From Rhizobium rhizoryzae (GTDB lineage Bacteria; Pseudomonadota; Alphaproteobacteria; Rhizobiales; Rhizobiaceae), in assembly GCF_011046895.1 (NCBI RefSeq), contig NZ_CP049250.1, positions 1,896,501 through 1,960,500 of the forward strand: a stretch of 64,000 nt of DNA, given 5' to 3'. The position numbers and the translations under genes were made by a program. The notes below the pieces were generated by a model. The model was not told the DNA's origin and ran no database searches. It was given only the letters and a program-made list of their open reading frames with translations. Positions 1-9,630 of this stretch are shown piece by piece (position 1 is the stretch's first letter; every line of letters starts with the position of its first letter).

Positions 1-189
1 CACCTTCAGGCCGTGCTTCTCGTAGGTGCCATCGGCTACGGCCTGATAGAAACCGCCGTGTTCTGCCTGCGCCAGCCAGTTGGTGCCATAGGAAACCTCA
101 TCGAGGGCAAGCGCGGGGCCGGTGCCCGCCAGCATCAATCCCATGGCCAGTGCGGCAAGCCCGGTTTTCGACATCATGTGCTGATCCAT
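1..189 (-). CDS. ABC transporter substrate-binding protein, NMT1/THI5 type (5' end only)
   Basis: The gene runs off the left edge of the window, so only the first 63 residues are visible. The protein starts with a Sec signal peptide: MDQHMMSK, then a hydrophobic stretch ending in a GPALA cleavage-type motif. The mature start (EVSYGTNWLAQAEHGGFYQA) is the usual opening of NMT1/SsuA-like periplasmic binding proteins, where WLAQAEHGGFY lines the ligand pocket. I chose the ATG at 189 because an AGGGA ribosome-binding site lies about 8 bases upstream. In-frame ATGs at 177 and 174 are alternatives. It is divergent from the LysR gene at 372 and shares its control region, so that regulator probably controls it. 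The ligand cannot be told from this fragment. Confidence 0.8.
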   Translation of the reverse strand, partial: MDQHMMSKTGLAALAMGLMLAGTGPALALDEVSYGTNWLAQAEHGGFYQAVADGTYEKHGLKV

Positions 190-289
190 CCGTCTGTTCC
201 CTTTTTTGGTGAGGTAAGCCGTCAACGACTTCCTTTTCTGCATTTCAGCCATTGCAATTGCGCTTTGAAAAGCATCAAAATTCGCTCGG

Positions 290-312
290 ATTGATGCCTT
301 TCCGGCATCGCT
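290..312. promoter_or_regulatory. Candidate LysR operator (T-N11-A palindrome)
   Basis: A perfect inverted repeat, GATGCC-N5-GGCATC at 293-309, contains the LysR-family T-N11-A core (T295 to A307). It sits between the divergent binding-protein gene (start 189) and the LysR gene (start 372), which is where such regulators normally bind. Binding itself is inferred. Confidence 0.5.
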
Positions 313-371
313 CGCCAAATGTTTGCCCAAGGGCCACGCAGTGATGAAAGCTTAAGCAGCAGGTTGACCCC

Positions 372-1334
372 ATGTTACATTCGCGCAAGCTTCAATATAT
401 TGACGAAATTGCCCGTTGTGGCTCCATTCGGAAGGCGGCGGCGCATCTGAATGTCGCCTCTTCTGCCATCAATCGTCAGATCCTGGCACTGGAAGAAGAG
501 TTGGGCGTGCCGATTTTCGAACGCCTGCCGCGCGGCCTCAAACTCACGGCTGCCGGTGAATTGTGCATCGAACATATTCGCGATGTGTTGAAGGCCTATG
601 ACAAGCTGGAAACGCGCGTGCGCGGTTTGAAGATGCCGCAGGCGGGGCGGGTGTCACTCATCTCCACTGTCGGGCTGGCGGCGGGGCCGCTTCCGGAGAT
701 CGTCGCCAAATTCGTGGAAAGCCATCCGCGGGTGCGCATCCAGCTGGCGATTGACGGTGCGACGACGACGGCCAATCCTGTTCTTGCCGGTGAGGTGGAT
801 ATCGGCATCGGCTTCAATATTCCGGCGATACCAGGCCTCAGAACGATTGCGACTTTCGACATACCCATCGGGGTCGTGCTACCGCCGGATCATCGGCTGG
901 CGAAGGAGGCGGGACCGATCGACCTCGTCAAAGTGGTGCAGGAACCGCTCGTGCTGGCCCAGCCGGGAATGAGCCTGCGCAACATGATCAACCTCATTCT
1001 GGCACCATTGCCGGTTCCGGTGGAGCCTGTCGTAGAATCAGCAGGGCCTGAGACGCTGCGCTATCTGGTGAAAAAGGGCGTGGGGCTGACATTCCTCAAC
1101 CCGCTCGATGTGATTGGCGAATGCCAGCGCGGCGAGCTTGTGTTTCGTCCGCTGACGGAAAGCTATCGCCGTCACCAGCCGATGAAGCTGTTTGCCCGTT
1201 CGCGCGCCACGCTGGATACGGCAACCAGCCTGTTCATCGAGTTTCTGCTGGCCGAGCTGACGCAGATCGTTGCGGAACTGGAGGCAAAGGGCCATGTGCC
1301 GAAGCAGGGCAGTGCTGTTTCGCAGCGGGATTGA
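372..1334 (+). CDS. LysR-family transcriptional regulator
   Basis: A 320-residue DNA-binding regulator of normal LysR length. Residues 1-60 form the winged helix-turn-helix (RKLQYIDEIARCGSIRKAAA, then LNVASSAINRQILALEEELG), and residues 90-300 the periplasmic-binding-protein-like effector domain. It is divergent from the NMT1-type binding-protein gene with a T-N11-A palindrome between them, which suggests it controls that transporter in response to the transported compound or a metabolite of it. The stop codon abuts the stop of the convergent creatininase-family gene. Family assignment is firm, while target and ligand are inferred from position. Confidence 0.9.
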   Translation: MLHSRKLQYIDEIARCGSIRKAAAHLNVASSAINRQILALEEELGVPIFERLPRGLKLTAAGELCIEHIRDVLKAYDKLETRVRGLKMPQAGRVSLISTVGLAAGPLPEIVAKFVESHPRVRIQLAIDGATTTANPVLAGEVDIGIGFNIPAIPGLRTIATFDIPIGVVLPPDHRLAKEAGPIDLVKVVQEPLVLAQPGMSLRNMINLILAPLPVPVEPVVESAGPETLRYLVKKGVGLTFLNPLDVIGECQRGELVFRPLTESYRRHQPMKLFARSRATLDTATSLFIEFLLAELTQIVAELEAKGHVPKQGSAVSQRD

Positions 1335-2132
1335 TCACGGCGTGTAGAGGTTCGAAAGCGGATAGTTCTGCAGATCCTGCAGCAGCTCTATGAAGCCGGC
1401 CACCTGATGTTTGCAAATGGCTTCGCCCTTCGAGGCGGTGCCATTGGCGGCATTACCGACCACGCCGTCCGGGTTGAGGTCATGGGCGATCCACGCCAGC
1501 GAGTGGGGCGGAAGGGGTTGCAGGAAGCGCGATCGGCTCTTCATCCATTCGGCTTTCGATTCGAAATTCTGCGCATGTTCCATATGCACAAGCTCTGGCC
1601 GGAAGTAGAGCATCAGCGATGTTTCCACGTCGCCGCCATGAATGCCGAAAGCCTGCTCGTGCGCGCTGACCATGCCTTCCGGGTGGCCGAAGCGACCCCA
1701 CTGGGTTGCAACCGCGGCCATGCCGAAGCGCACGCGCATCTCGCGCGAGACGATGCTCATGATGTCCAGATTGCCGCCATGGGAATTGACCATGACCAGC
1801 TTTTTCACGCCTGCCTGCGAAACCTTTTCACCGATTGCCGTCCACATGGGGATCAGAAGGTCGGCGCCGTAGGAAAGCGTGCCCGGACCATAGATATGTT
1901 CATTGGCCTTGCCGATTTCCTGCGTGGGAAGAACGAGAATATCGAGATCGTCCGGTCGCTGGTTCTTCAGTTCCGCCAGCATGCCGTTGGCAATGGCCAC
2001 ATCGGTGGCAACGGGCAGATGCGGCCCGTGCTGTTCGGTGGAGGCCAGCGGCAGGATGGCGATTGTCTTTTCCGCATCCAGCTTCGCGAAGTCGCGGGTG
2101 TTCAACTCATTCCAGTAAAATGGCTTGGCCAT
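1335..2132 (-). CDS. Creatininase-family amidohydrolase
   Basis: A 265-residue cytoplasmic metalloenzyme of the creatininase / mycofactocin MftE-like family, whose members hydrolyse cyclic or linear amides. The family metal motifs are all present: ASTEQHGPHLPVATD near residue 30 (Glu, His, Asp ligands), NSHGGN near residue 120, and HGGDVETS near residue 165. An upstream in-frame start at 2198 would add 22 residues lacking family character, so I chose MAKPFYW at 2132. It is convergent with the LysR gene. The substrate (creatinine, a formamide, a hydantoin-like compound) cannot be read from sequence. Confidence 0.87.
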   Translation of the reverse strand: MAKPFYWNELNTRDFAKLDAEKTIAILPLASTEQHGPHLPVATDVAIANGMLAELKNQRPDDLDILVLPTQEIGKANEHIYGPGTLSYGADLLIPMWTAIGEKVSQAGVKKLVMVNSHGGNLDIMSIVSREMRVRFGMAAVATQWGRFGHPEGMVSAHEQAFGIHGGDVETSLMLYFRPELVHMEHAQNFESKAEWMKSRSRFLQPLPPHSLAWIAHDLNPDGVVGNAANGTASKGEAICKHQVAGFIELLQDLQNYPLSNLYTP

Positions 2133-2245
2133 GGCGCGGCTCCTCGTAATCGAATAGCCATGGCTTAAGCCAAAGGCACCGCGCACGAAAAGCGCCAAAT
2201 TCCGTGCGGCTCGCTGCTTTTTTGCGTTCGCTGATGCCAGCTTCG

Positions 2246-3160
2246 TCAGGTTTGCTTCGGTTTCCAGCGTTCGGCAATCGCGATGCCGCCGAGTGCCAGC
2301 ACCAAGGCAATCACGTGAAAGGCTGCAAGTTCCTCACCCAGAATGATGACGGAGAGCAGCGTGCCGAACACCGGAACGAGATTGATGAACAGGCCCGCCC
2401 GGTTGGCGCCGATATGAACGATGCCCTGGACATAAAAGATCTGGGCCACCAGCGAGGCAAAGAGGGCCGTGTAAAGCACAGCAAGCCAGCCGGGTGCATC
2501 TGGCCAGATGGCGGTGCCGCGCGAGATTTCCCAGCCGACCAGGGGGATGGTGCAGATGAGGGCAGCAAGCGCCGGGATTGCCATCAGCGTGCGCCAGTCA
2601 ATGGGCGGGCGCCAGCGCAGCAGGATCGTATAGGCGGCGTAGCCAACAATTGCGCCCAGCATCAGCACGTCGCCAAAATTCATCTCAAGCGCAAGCAGGC
2701 TTTTCAGATCGCCATGCGAAGCCGTGAGGGCAACGCCGACAAGGGTCAGCGAAAAGCCCAGCACCTGGGCTATCGAGATGCGGATGCGAAAGAGAATCAG
2801 ATTGGCCAGGAAGATCAGAAAGGGAATGGCCGCCTGTTCGATCGTGGCATTGATAGCCGTCGTGTAGTGTACGGCAGAGTACAGGAGCACGTTGAAGAGA
2901 GTATAGCCGATGGCGCCCAGCGTAAACAGAAGCGGCAGATGCTGGCGCGCGACGGGCCAATCCTTTTTCAACTGCGGAATGGAGATTGCAAAAATGATGG
3001 CGCAAGCAAAGGCCCAGCGCCACAAGGTCAGCATCATCGGGCTTACATGGCCAATGGCAAGCTTGCCGACAACAGCATTGCCACCCCAACAGAGTGCTGC
3101 AATGGTGAGGAAAAAATACGCTCTGATATGCAATTCCGGCTCCCGAATGGATGCGGACAT
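2246..3160 (-). CDS. EamA/DMT-family transporter
   Basis: A 304-residue inner-membrane protein with about ten hydrophobic segments in two repeated EamA halves, as in drug/metabolite exporters of the YdcZ/RhaT superfamily. The opening (AYFFLTIAALCWGGNAVVGK) is the typical first helix of the first half, and a second EamA unit begins around residue 155. Such proteins usually export amino acids or other small metabolites. It is upstream of, and co-directional with, the creatininase-family gene, but the 113-base gap holds no clear sign that they are co-transcribed. Substrate unknown. Confidence 0.88.
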   Translation of the reverse strand: MSASIREPELHIRAYFFLTIAALCWGGNAVVGKLAIGHVSPMMLTLWRWAFACAIIFAISIPQLKKDWPVARQHLPLLFTLGAIGYTLFNVLLYSAVHYTTAINATIEQAAIPFLIFLANLILFRIRISIAQVLGFSLTLVGVALTASHGDLKSLLALEMNFGDVLMLGAIVGYAAYTILLRWRPPIDWRTLMAIPALAALICTIPLVGWEISRGTAIWPDAPGWLAVLYTALFASLVAQIFYVQGIVHIGANRAGLFINLVPVFGTLLSVIILGEELAAFHVIALVLALGGIAIAERWKPKQT

Positions 3161-3329
3161 GGCGTCGTTGCCCGCTCCTCTGGCAGGGGAGATAGCCTTT
3201 CAGTTTGTGATATGTCACGCAAAAACGGTCTATCAACGCATAAACGGGTCGCTTTCCGCTAAATGACACAGTATAGATGCGCCGGTTTGAGCGGGTGAAA
3301 GGCCCGCGGCACAGCAGGAAAGCTCAGAA

Positions 3330-4628
3330 ATGACGAATGTCGTGGTAATCGGTTCGCAATGGGGTGACGAAGGCAAGGGCAAGATTGTCGACTGGCTTTC
3401 TGAACGTGCAGATATCGTTGTGCGCTTCCAGGGCGGCCATAATGCCGGGCATACGCTCGTTATCGATGGCGTCAGCTACAAGCTCTCGCTGCTGCCTTCT
3501 GGCGTCGTGCGTCCGGGCAAGATGGCTGTCATCGGCAATGGCGTTGTCGTCGATCCGCATGCGCTGATTGCGGAAATGGGCCGCCTGAAGGACCAGGGCG
3601 TCGAAGTGACCCCGGAAAACCTGCGTATCGCGGAAAATGCGACGCTTATTCTTTCCATCCACCGCGAACTGGACGGCATGCGCGAAGATGCGGCCTCCAA
3701 CAGCGGCACGAAGATCGGCACCACCCGCCGCGGCATCGGCCCGGCCTATGAAGACAAGGTCGGTCGCCGCGCGATCCGGGTCATGGATCTCGCCGATCTC
3801 GACGCGCTCGACGCCAAGGTCGACCGCATCCTGACGCATCACAATGCGCTGCGCCGTGGTTTCGGTGCGCCGGAAGTCGAACATTCCGCCATCATGGAAG
3901 AACTGACTTCGATTGCGGAGCGCGTTCTTCCTTTCATGGATTCGGTCTGGCGTCTGCTGGACAAGGAGCGCCGCAAGGGTTCGCGTATTCTGTTCGAAGG
4001 TGCACAGGGCTCGCTTCTCGACATCGACCATGGCACGTACCCCTTCGTGACCTCTTCCAACACCGTTGCCGGTCAGGCTGCTGCCGGTTCCGGCATGGGT
4101 CCGGGATCGCTCGGTTATATCCTCGGGATTACCAAGGCCTACACGACGCGCGTTGGCGAAGGTCCGTTCCCGACCGAGCTCACCGATGAAATCGGACAGT
4201 TCCTGGGCGAGCGTGGTCATGAATTTGGCACAGTTACCGGGCGTAAGCGTCGGTGTGGCTGGTTCGATGCGGCGCTTGTGCGCCAGTCGGTCGCCACGAA
4301 CGGTATTACCGGCATCGCGCTGACCAAGCTGGATGTGCTGGACGGTCTGGATGAATTGAAGATCTGCGTCGGCTACAAGCTCGACGGTCAGGAAATCGAT
4401 TATCTGCCCGCAGCCCAGGCAGCCCAGGCCCGGGTGGAGCCAATTTATATTACGCTTGAAGGCTGGAAAGAGTCGACTGTTGGTGCGCGCAGATGGGCGG
4501 ATCTTCCGGCTCAGGCCATCAAATATGTTCGTCAGGTGGAAGAGCTGATCGGTGCACCGGTCGCACTTCTGTCAACCAGTCCGGAACGGGACGACACAAT
4601 ACTTGTGACCGATCCGTTTGAAGATTAA
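3330..4628 (+). CDS. purA: Adenylosuccinate synthase
   Basis: PurA joins IMP and aspartate using GTP to give adenylosuccinate, the first committed step to AMP. At 432 residues the length is standard. Visible motifs are the N-terminal P-loop [11 protein letters not shown] (residues 8-18), with the catalytic Asp and the GHNAGHT motif near residue 40, a middle region with [14 protein letters not shown], the [20 protein letters not shown] block, and the C-terminal [10 protein letters not shown] and SPERDDT segments. It is cytoplasmic. The next gene on the same strand begins 60 bases after its stop and may be co-transcribed. Confidence 0.98.
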   Translation: MTNVVVIGSQWGDEGKGKIVDWLSERADIVVRFQGGHNAGHTLVIDGVSYKLSLLPSGVVRPGKMAVIGNGVVVDPHALIAEMGRLKDQGVEVTPENLRIAENATLILSIHRELDGMREDAASNSGTKIGTTRRGIGPAYEDKVGRRAIRVMDLADLDALDAKVDRILTHHNALRRGFGAPEVEHSAIMEELTSIAERVLPFMDSVWRLLDKERRKGSRILFEGAQGSLLDIDHGTYPFVTSSNTVAGQAAAGSGMGPGSLGYILGITKAYTTRVGEGPFPTELTDEIGQFLGERGHEFGTVTGRKRRCGWFDAALVRQSVATNGITGIALTKLDVLDGLDELKICVGYKLDGQEIDYLPAAQAAQARVEPIYITLEGWKESTVGARRWADLPAQAIKYVRQVEELIGAPVALLSTSPERDDTILVTDPFED

Positions 4629-4688
4629 TCTTCAGCGCTATCTGCCTTTTCACTCGGCGTGAATGCTGGTGAGCAAGAGAAAGTATCA

Positions 4689-7208
4689 ATGGCTGATTTT
4701 GTAGCAGTTATTCGCCGAGCCGTGGATGGCTTGGCGAACAATACGCCCGAGATGCGCATCCGGGTTTACGAGAAGGCGCGCGGTGCGGTTCAGCGACAGC
4801 TGGAAAGCATGAAGCCGCAGCCCTCGGAAGACATGCTGCGTCGACAGATGGAAAAGCTGGAAGCTGCCATCCGGGATGTCGAAGCTGAACATCGGGAGGC
4901 CGCGCCGCCCGATGACGATGCATCTTTGGCTGCTGCACAACCGGATGAGGCCATTGCCGAAGCGCCTGCGGAGCCAGTGCAGGCCTATGAGGAACCTCCC
5001 GAGGCCGCTGCTGCCGAGGAAGCTCAGACTGAGGCCTATCATCAGCCGCAGGACGAGCAAGAAGCAGAGCCCGTATATGGTGACCATCATCAGCAGTCCG
5101 AGCCGGAACCTCTTCCGGTTCAGCCCTATGATGTGTCTGGAGGCCACTACGCCAGCCAGGACGCTAGCCAGGCCGAGCCGGAATGGGTGAACCAGCCCGT
5201 CGCAGACGCTTCCTCTGAACCCTACCAGCCAGATCATTCCGATGACGCGCTGGTCTCCGTGGAAGCGGAGCCAGATGCACGTTCCAATGATCCCTTCGCC
5301 GATGAAGACGATGTCGAGACCGCGCGTCCCGCTCCGCCCGTCCATCACGGCCATTTCGATCAGGCGTCCATTGCCACGGACGAAGCCGTCATCGACAGCA
5401 ATGCCTGGGTGCAGGCGGAAACCGAAGCCACGCAACCCGATGAAGCATCGGAAGCCGATGCGGCTGTTGATGCGCCGGTCGATGCATACGAGGCGCCGGT
5501 GCCGGAACGCCCGGTCAGTGTCGCACCCGCCTGGCCCGATGCGCCGTCCACGGCGCCGGTCGTGGGGGAATACAGTCAGCCGGAGCCCGTCGTCGATTGG
5601 ACGCCGGACGAGGTTCCTGTGCGTGCATCCCGGCCAATGGAAGAGCATGCCTGGGCCGACGAGGCCGATTACAAGGATGCGCAGCCCGCTGAGCCCTCTG
5701 CCAAGACCTTTGACGACAGCGCTGCCGCCGAGCTTTTCTCTGCTCATTTCGAAGAGCCGACCCATGTGGCGACGGACGCGCGCATGCCGCCCGTCTCGGA
5801 TTTTCCGGATCTGGACCCCGCCCCATCGCAATCCAGAGGGCCGGAACTCGAGCCGCATGATCCTTTCGCCGAGTTCATCAGTGCCAAGCCGGAGCCTGCG
5901 ACAACGGCGAAGCCTGAACCTGCCGACGCCGATCCCTGGAACGACCTCGAAGAACTGATCGGCTATGACAAGACCAAGGCCGCTGCGGCTGCCACGGGCG
6001 TTGCCGCCGGTGCTGCGGGCGTTGCGGCGGCACGGGCCGCGACAACGTCCGATGTCAAGCCACGGGACCAACTGGCTGAAAATCAGGAACTGGAAGAGCT
6101 CATGGCTCAACCGGTTGCACGTCCTTACCGGGTCGCGCCAAAGCCCAAGCGCAACTATGTCGGCATTCTGCTCGGCGTTGTCGGTCTGGCGATCCTTGCA
6201 GGCGGTGGCTATGCCATCTGGCTCAACCGTGATGCGCTGAGCGGTCTGATCGGTGGCACGGATAGTGCCGCGCCTGCGGTTCAACAGACGGGCCAACCGG
6301 CGGGTCAACCTGCGCAGACGGCGACGCCTGCTGCCCAGACCCCGCCTGCAAAACAAACGGCAGCCACGACACCGGCGGCGCAACCGGCCACCGCTGCCAA
6401 GCCCGGCGAACCGCAAAAATTCACCCAGCGTCTGATGCCGGACGGCACCGAAAAGGATAGCGGTTCCGGCGGTCCAGCCGGTACAGCGGGCAATCAATCC
6501 GTTGCACAGGTTTCGCCGCCAGCCGCTTCAGCCCAGCCGCCCGCTGGTACTGCCGCACCCGCCAATGGTGCGCCTGCGCCAAACACTGCAGCCGGCGCAA
6601 CGGCCCCTGGCGTTCCGCCATCCAGCCAGCCCGCCAATACGGTTGCTGTCGCTGGCAACAAGATCTTCCTCTATGAGGAGCGGGTCGGACAGTCTTCGCC
6701 GACCGCGGTTGAAGGTTCTGTCTCCTGGTCGTTGCAGAAGGAAGCGGTCGAGAATGGCAAGACCGAGCCCGCCGTCCAGGGACGCATCAGCATTCCGGGA
6801 CGTGGTCTGACGGCGCTTGTCACATTCAAGCGCAATACGGATCCTTCTCTTCCGGCAAGTCATCTTGTGGAGTTCGTCTTCTCGCTGCCGCCGAACTTCG
6901 AAGGAGGCTCCATCGACAGCGTCCAGCGGATTTCCATGAAGCAGACGGAGCAGGATCGCGGCGATCCGCTCGTGGCGGTACCGGCAAAGATCACGCCGGA
7001 CTTCCACATGATCGCTCTGAACGACTTCCCGGATGCGCGTGCGCGTAACCTCGATCTGATCAGAAGCCGTGACTGGATCGATGTTCCCCTCATCTACAGC
7101 AATGGTCGTCGCGCGCTTTTGACGATGCAGAAGGGTGATGATGGGCGCAAGGCGTTCGATGAAGCCACCCGCGTCTGGCAAGCGGCGGCCCCGCAGCAGG
7201 GGCAGTAA
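4689..7208 (+). CDS. Large acidic, proline/alanine-rich single-pass membrane protein, function unknown
   Basis: 839 residues from the ATG at 4689 (MADFVAVIRRAVDGL). An earlier in-frame start at 4659 has no better ribosome-binding site. Residues 1-70 form a short helical, charged domain. Residues 75-440 are low complexity, rich in Glu, Ala, Pro and Asp. One clear transmembrane segment lies around residues 490-512 (VGILLGVVGLAILAGGGYAIWL). It is followed by a second Ala/Pro/Gln/Thr-rich linker and a C-terminal folded domain of about 190 residues starting near NKIFLYEERVG. The layout suggests an inner-membrane protein with a long disordered cytoplasmic arm and a periplasmic domain. I recall it only as a conserved hypothetical next to purA in rhizobia. 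A terminator follows directly. Confidence 0.85.
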   Translation: MADFVAVIRRAVDGLANNTPEMRIRVYEKARGAVQRQLESMKPQPSEDMLRRQMEKLEAAIRDVEAEHREAAPPDDDASLAAAQPDEAIAEAPAEPVQAYEEPPEAAAAEEAQTEAYHQPQDEQEAEPVYGDHHQQSEPEPLPVQPYDVSGGHYASQDASQAEPEWVNQPVADASSEPYQPDHSDDALVSVEAEPDARSNDPFADEDDVETARPAPPVHHGHFDQASIATDEAVIDSNAWVQAETEATQPDEASEADAAVDAPVDAYEAPVPERPVSVAPAWPDAPSTAPVVGEYSQPEPVVDWTPDEVPVRASRPMEEHAWADEADYKDAQPAEPSAKTFDDSAAAELFSAHFEEPTHVATDARMPPVSDFPDLDPAPSQSRGPELEPHDPFAEFISAKPEPATTAKPEPADADPWNDLEELIGYDKTKAAAAATGVAAGAAGVAAARAATTSDVKPRDQLAENQELEELMAQPVARPYRVAPKPKRNYVGILLGVVGLAILAGGGYAIWLNRDALSGLIGGTDSAAPAVQQTGQPAGQPAQTATPAAQTPPAKQTAATTPAAQPATAAKPGEPQKFTQRLMPDGTEKDSGSGGPAGTAGNQSVAQVSPPAASAQPPAGTAAPANGAPAPNTAAGATAPGVPPSSQPANTVAVAGNKIFLYEERVGQSSPTAVEGSVSWSLQKEAVENGKTEPAVQGRISIPGRGLTALVTFKRNTDPSLPASHLVEFVFSLPPNFEGGSIDSVQRISMKQTEQDRGDPLVAVPAKITPDFHMIALNDFPDARARNLDLIRSRDWIDVPLIYSNGRRALLTMQKGDDGRKAFDEATRVWQAAAPQQGQ

Positions 7209-7232
7209 CAATCCCCATACGTCCGATTTCGA

Positions 7233-7266
7233 GATCCCGGTTGCCAAAAGCGACCGGGATTTTTTA
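7233..7266 (+). terminator. Rho-independent terminator after the purA-linked membrane protein gene
   Basis: An 8-bp stem (ATCCCGGT at 7234-7241 with ACCGGGAT at 7253-7260) is followed by six T residues. It lies 25 bases past the stop codon and ends the purA-side transcript. Confidence 0.85.
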
Positions 7267-7340
7267 TTTGATCCCAACCATCATCATGCCGACGTTTCTG
7301 TCGGGCAGACTGGTTTCATCAACCGGAATTGGAGCCGAAG

Positions 7341-7766
7341 ATGCAAGCGCTCAGCCACATTACCTTCGTCGTTAGCGATCTCGACCGCATGGAAAAGATC
7401 GTCACGCGTGTTCTGAAAGGTCGAAAGGTCTATGACAGCGGCGAGACGAGCTTCTCGCTGTCGCGCGAGCGGTTTTTCCTGATTGGCGCGGAGCCCTCGG
7501 CGGTCTGGATCGCAATCATGGAAGGCGAGGGGCTCTCCCATCGCAGCTACAACCATGTGGCCTTCCGGATCGAGCCGTCGGACATGGACGAGCGCCTCAA
7601 GGCCATAGAGGATCTCGGGCTCGAATTGAAAGATCCGAGATCACGTGTGGAAGGAGAGGGTCAGTCGATCTATTTCTACGACGACGACAATCATCTCTTC
7701 GAACTGCATACCGGTACACTTGAGGAGCGGCTGAAGCGTTACGCCGCTCCTGAGGCAGATGTCTAG
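7341..7766 (+). CDS. fosX: FosX-type fosfomycin hydrolase (VOC superfamily)
   Basis: A 141-residue vicinal-oxygen-chelate enzyme. FosX proteins add water to the epoxide of fosfomycin in a Mn(II)-dependent reaction and so inactivate it. The expected metal ligands are visible: His6 (LSHITF), His72 (SYNHVAF) and Glu121 (HLFELHTG). Glu43 in SLSRERF sits where FosX enzymes carry their catalytic base (Glu44 in the Mesorhizobium enzyme, recalled from the literature), which separates FosX from the thiol-transferring FosA/FosB. The loop EGEGQSIYFYDDDNH is also typical of FosX. I chose the ATG at 7341 because GGAG lies 7 bases upstream. It stands alone between a terminator and a convergent chemoreceptor gene. 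Resistance in the host is inferred. Confidence 0.85.
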   Translation: MQALSHITFVVSDLDRMEKIVTRVLKGRKVYDSGETSFSLSRERFFLIGAEPSAVWIAIMEGEGLSHRSYNHVAFRIEPSDMDERLKAIEDLGLELKDPRSRVEGEGQSIYFYDDDNHLFELHTGTLEERLKRYAAPEADV

Positions 7767-7803
7767 ACATCTAGACATCTAGACGATCAACCGATGGCTC
7801 TGC

Positions 7804-9630
7804 TCAGAACTCTTCCCAGTCATCCGTCTTCAAGGCCGTGTTACCGACAGTTGCCGAAGCGGCGGGGCGACGTGGGGCGGAAGCCGGAGCGCGCGGCTGT
7901 GCCGGTGCCTGATGGCTGGCTGCATGGTTTGTTGCCGGCCGTTGGACCGGGGGTCGGGTGGTGGCGGGCTGAACCGGTCGCTGTTTTGCCTGTGGAAGCA
8001 CGAAGCCGCTGATCAGGTGGCGAAGCTGTTCTGCCTCCTGCGCCAGAGATGCGCTGGCAGCCGTGGTTTCTTCCACCATCGCGGCATTTTGCTGGGTCAT
8101 CTGGTCCATCTGGTTGACGGCAGTGTTGACCTCGGAAAGACCCGTCGACTGCTCGCGTGCCGAGCTGGCGATCGACTGCATGTGCTCGTTCACGGCGATG
8201 ATGTTTTCCTGGATCGTCTTCAGCGCTTCCCCGGTTTCGCTGACGAGCTTCACGCCATTATTGACCTCGTCGGTCGAATTGCGGATCAGTTCCTTGATCT
8301 CTTTGGCCGCCTGGGCGGAGCGCTGGGCCAGTTCACGCACTTCCTGCGCTACGACGGCAAAGCCCTTGCCGGCTTCACCGGCGCGGGCGGCCTCGACACC
8401 GGCATTCAGCGCCAGGAGGTTGGTCTGGAAAGCGATTTCGTCGATGACGCCGATGATGTTGGAGATCTGCTGCGACGACTGTTCGATCCGGGCCATGGCG
8501 CCGACCGCCTCTGACACGATCTTGCCCGAATGCGCGGCACTCTTGTCCGCCGTTTCGCTGGCTTCGCGGGCCTCATCGGTGCGGGCGGAGGCGTTGCGGA
8601 CGTTGACGGTAATCTGGTCCAGTGCCGCAGCGGTTTCTTCCAGTGCCGCCGCCTGCTGCTCCGTGCGCTTTGAAAGGTCCTGAGCGCTTCCGCTGATTTC
8701 GCGCGAGCCACCATCAATCAATTCGGCGGTCCGTGAAACGACCGACAGGGTTTCGCCCAGTCGTGAAACAGCATCGTTCAGGTTCTGACGCAGGGTCTCG
8801 AAATCCTTGCTGAAGGCTTCATCCAGACGGAAGGACAGATCGCCGTCTGCGAGTTTGGCCAGCGAACTGCCAATCGTTCTGACCGCGTGCACGCGTCCGC
8901 TGACATCGGTCGCGAATTTCACGACCTTGACGACCTTGCCGCTCTCATCGGTTATCGGGTTGTAGGAGGCATTCAGGTAGATGGCCTGGCCGTTCTTTCC
9001 CTGCCGAACGATATCTCCGATCACCGGACGGTTCGCGTTGAGCTCTGCCCAGAGTGACGCGTATTCCGCATCGCCTTCCTGACCCTGAGCCAGAAACATG
9101 CGATGGTTCTTGCCCTTGATCTCGGCAAGCGTGTAGCCCGCCGTCTTCAGGAAGTTTTCATTGGCGAGCATGATATCGCCGGTCGGCGTAAATTCGATCA
9201 CCGCCTGGGCGCGGCTTATGGCCTGCAACTGCTTGCGGAAATCCGTGTTCTCGATGCGCTCCTGGGCATTCGCCCATTCGACCACAAATCCGGTGATGGT
9301 GCTGCCGCGCTTGATCGGGTTTACGATCAGGTCAAATGTACGGTTGCCGACATGAATGGTGGCCCTGTGCTGCTTGGTGAGACCTGCAAGCATCTTGCGC
9401 TGATGGGACGGGTTCTTGTGGAATATGTCGATATTGCTGCCGAGAAGCGTGCGCATGTCGAAACGGGGAAGCTCCTGCTTCAACTCGCTTTCCGCCTCCT
9501 GCAGGAGTTCGCGCACCGCACCGTTCATGTAGATGATGTTCAGCTTCGCGTCCGCTATCATCACATTCGCGGTGAGCATGTCGATGGCTGCCAATTTTGC
9601 GCTGTCTGTACCGGATGCGAAAGGAAACAT
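7804..9630 (-). CDS. Soluble methyl-accepting chemotaxis protein with two PAS domains
   Basis: A 608-residue chemoreceptor without membrane helices. PAS domains lie at about residues 15-130 and 140-255, followed by a HAMP-like stretch ([12 protein letters not shown], about 275). The long MCP signalling coiled coil spans about 330-530 with the hairpin tip [20 protein letters not shown], which binds CheA and CheW. A Pro/Ala/Arg-rich flexible tail ends in DDWEEF. The last five residues resemble the NWETF pentapeptide that docks the CheR methyltransferase. Loss of membrane segments plus tandem PAS suggests sensing of an internal signal such as redox state or oxygen, as in Aer-like and IcpA-like receptors. 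No che genes adjoin it. Confidence 0.93.
   Translation of the reverse strand: MFPFASGTDSAKLAAIDMLTANVMIADAKLNIIYMNGAVRELLQEAESELKQELPRFDMRTLLGSNIDIFHKNPSHQRKMLAGLTKQHRATIHVGNRTFDLIVNPIKRGSTITGFVVEWANAQERIENTDFRKQLQAISRAQAVIEFTPTGDIMLANENFLKTAGYTLAEIKGKNHRMFLAQGQEGDAEYASLWAELNANRPVIGDIVRQGKNGQAIYLNASYNPITDESGKVVKVVKFATDVSGRVHAVRTIGSSLAKLADGDLSFRLDEAFSKDFETLRQNLNDAVSRLGETLSVVSRTAELIDGGSREISGSAQDLSKRTEQQAAALEETAAALDQITVNVRNASARTDEAREASETADKSAAHSGKIVSEAVGAMARIEQSSQQISNIIGVIDEIAFQTNLLALNAGVEAARAGEAGKGFAVVAQEVRELAQRSAQAAKEIKELIRNSTDEVNNGVKLVSETGEALKTIQENIIAVNEHMQSIASSAREQSTGLSEVNTAVNQMDQMTQQNAAMVEETTAASASLAQEAEQLRHLISGFVLPQAKQRPVQPATTRPPVQRPATNHAASHQAPAQPRAPASAPRRPAASATVGNTALKTDDWEEF

Noticed and set aside
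4686..6497. A 603-codon open frame on the minus strand inside the purA-linked gene.
   Set aside because: It is antisense to a gene with better start and context; its Arg/Gly-rich product is the reverse reading of the acidic low-complexity region.
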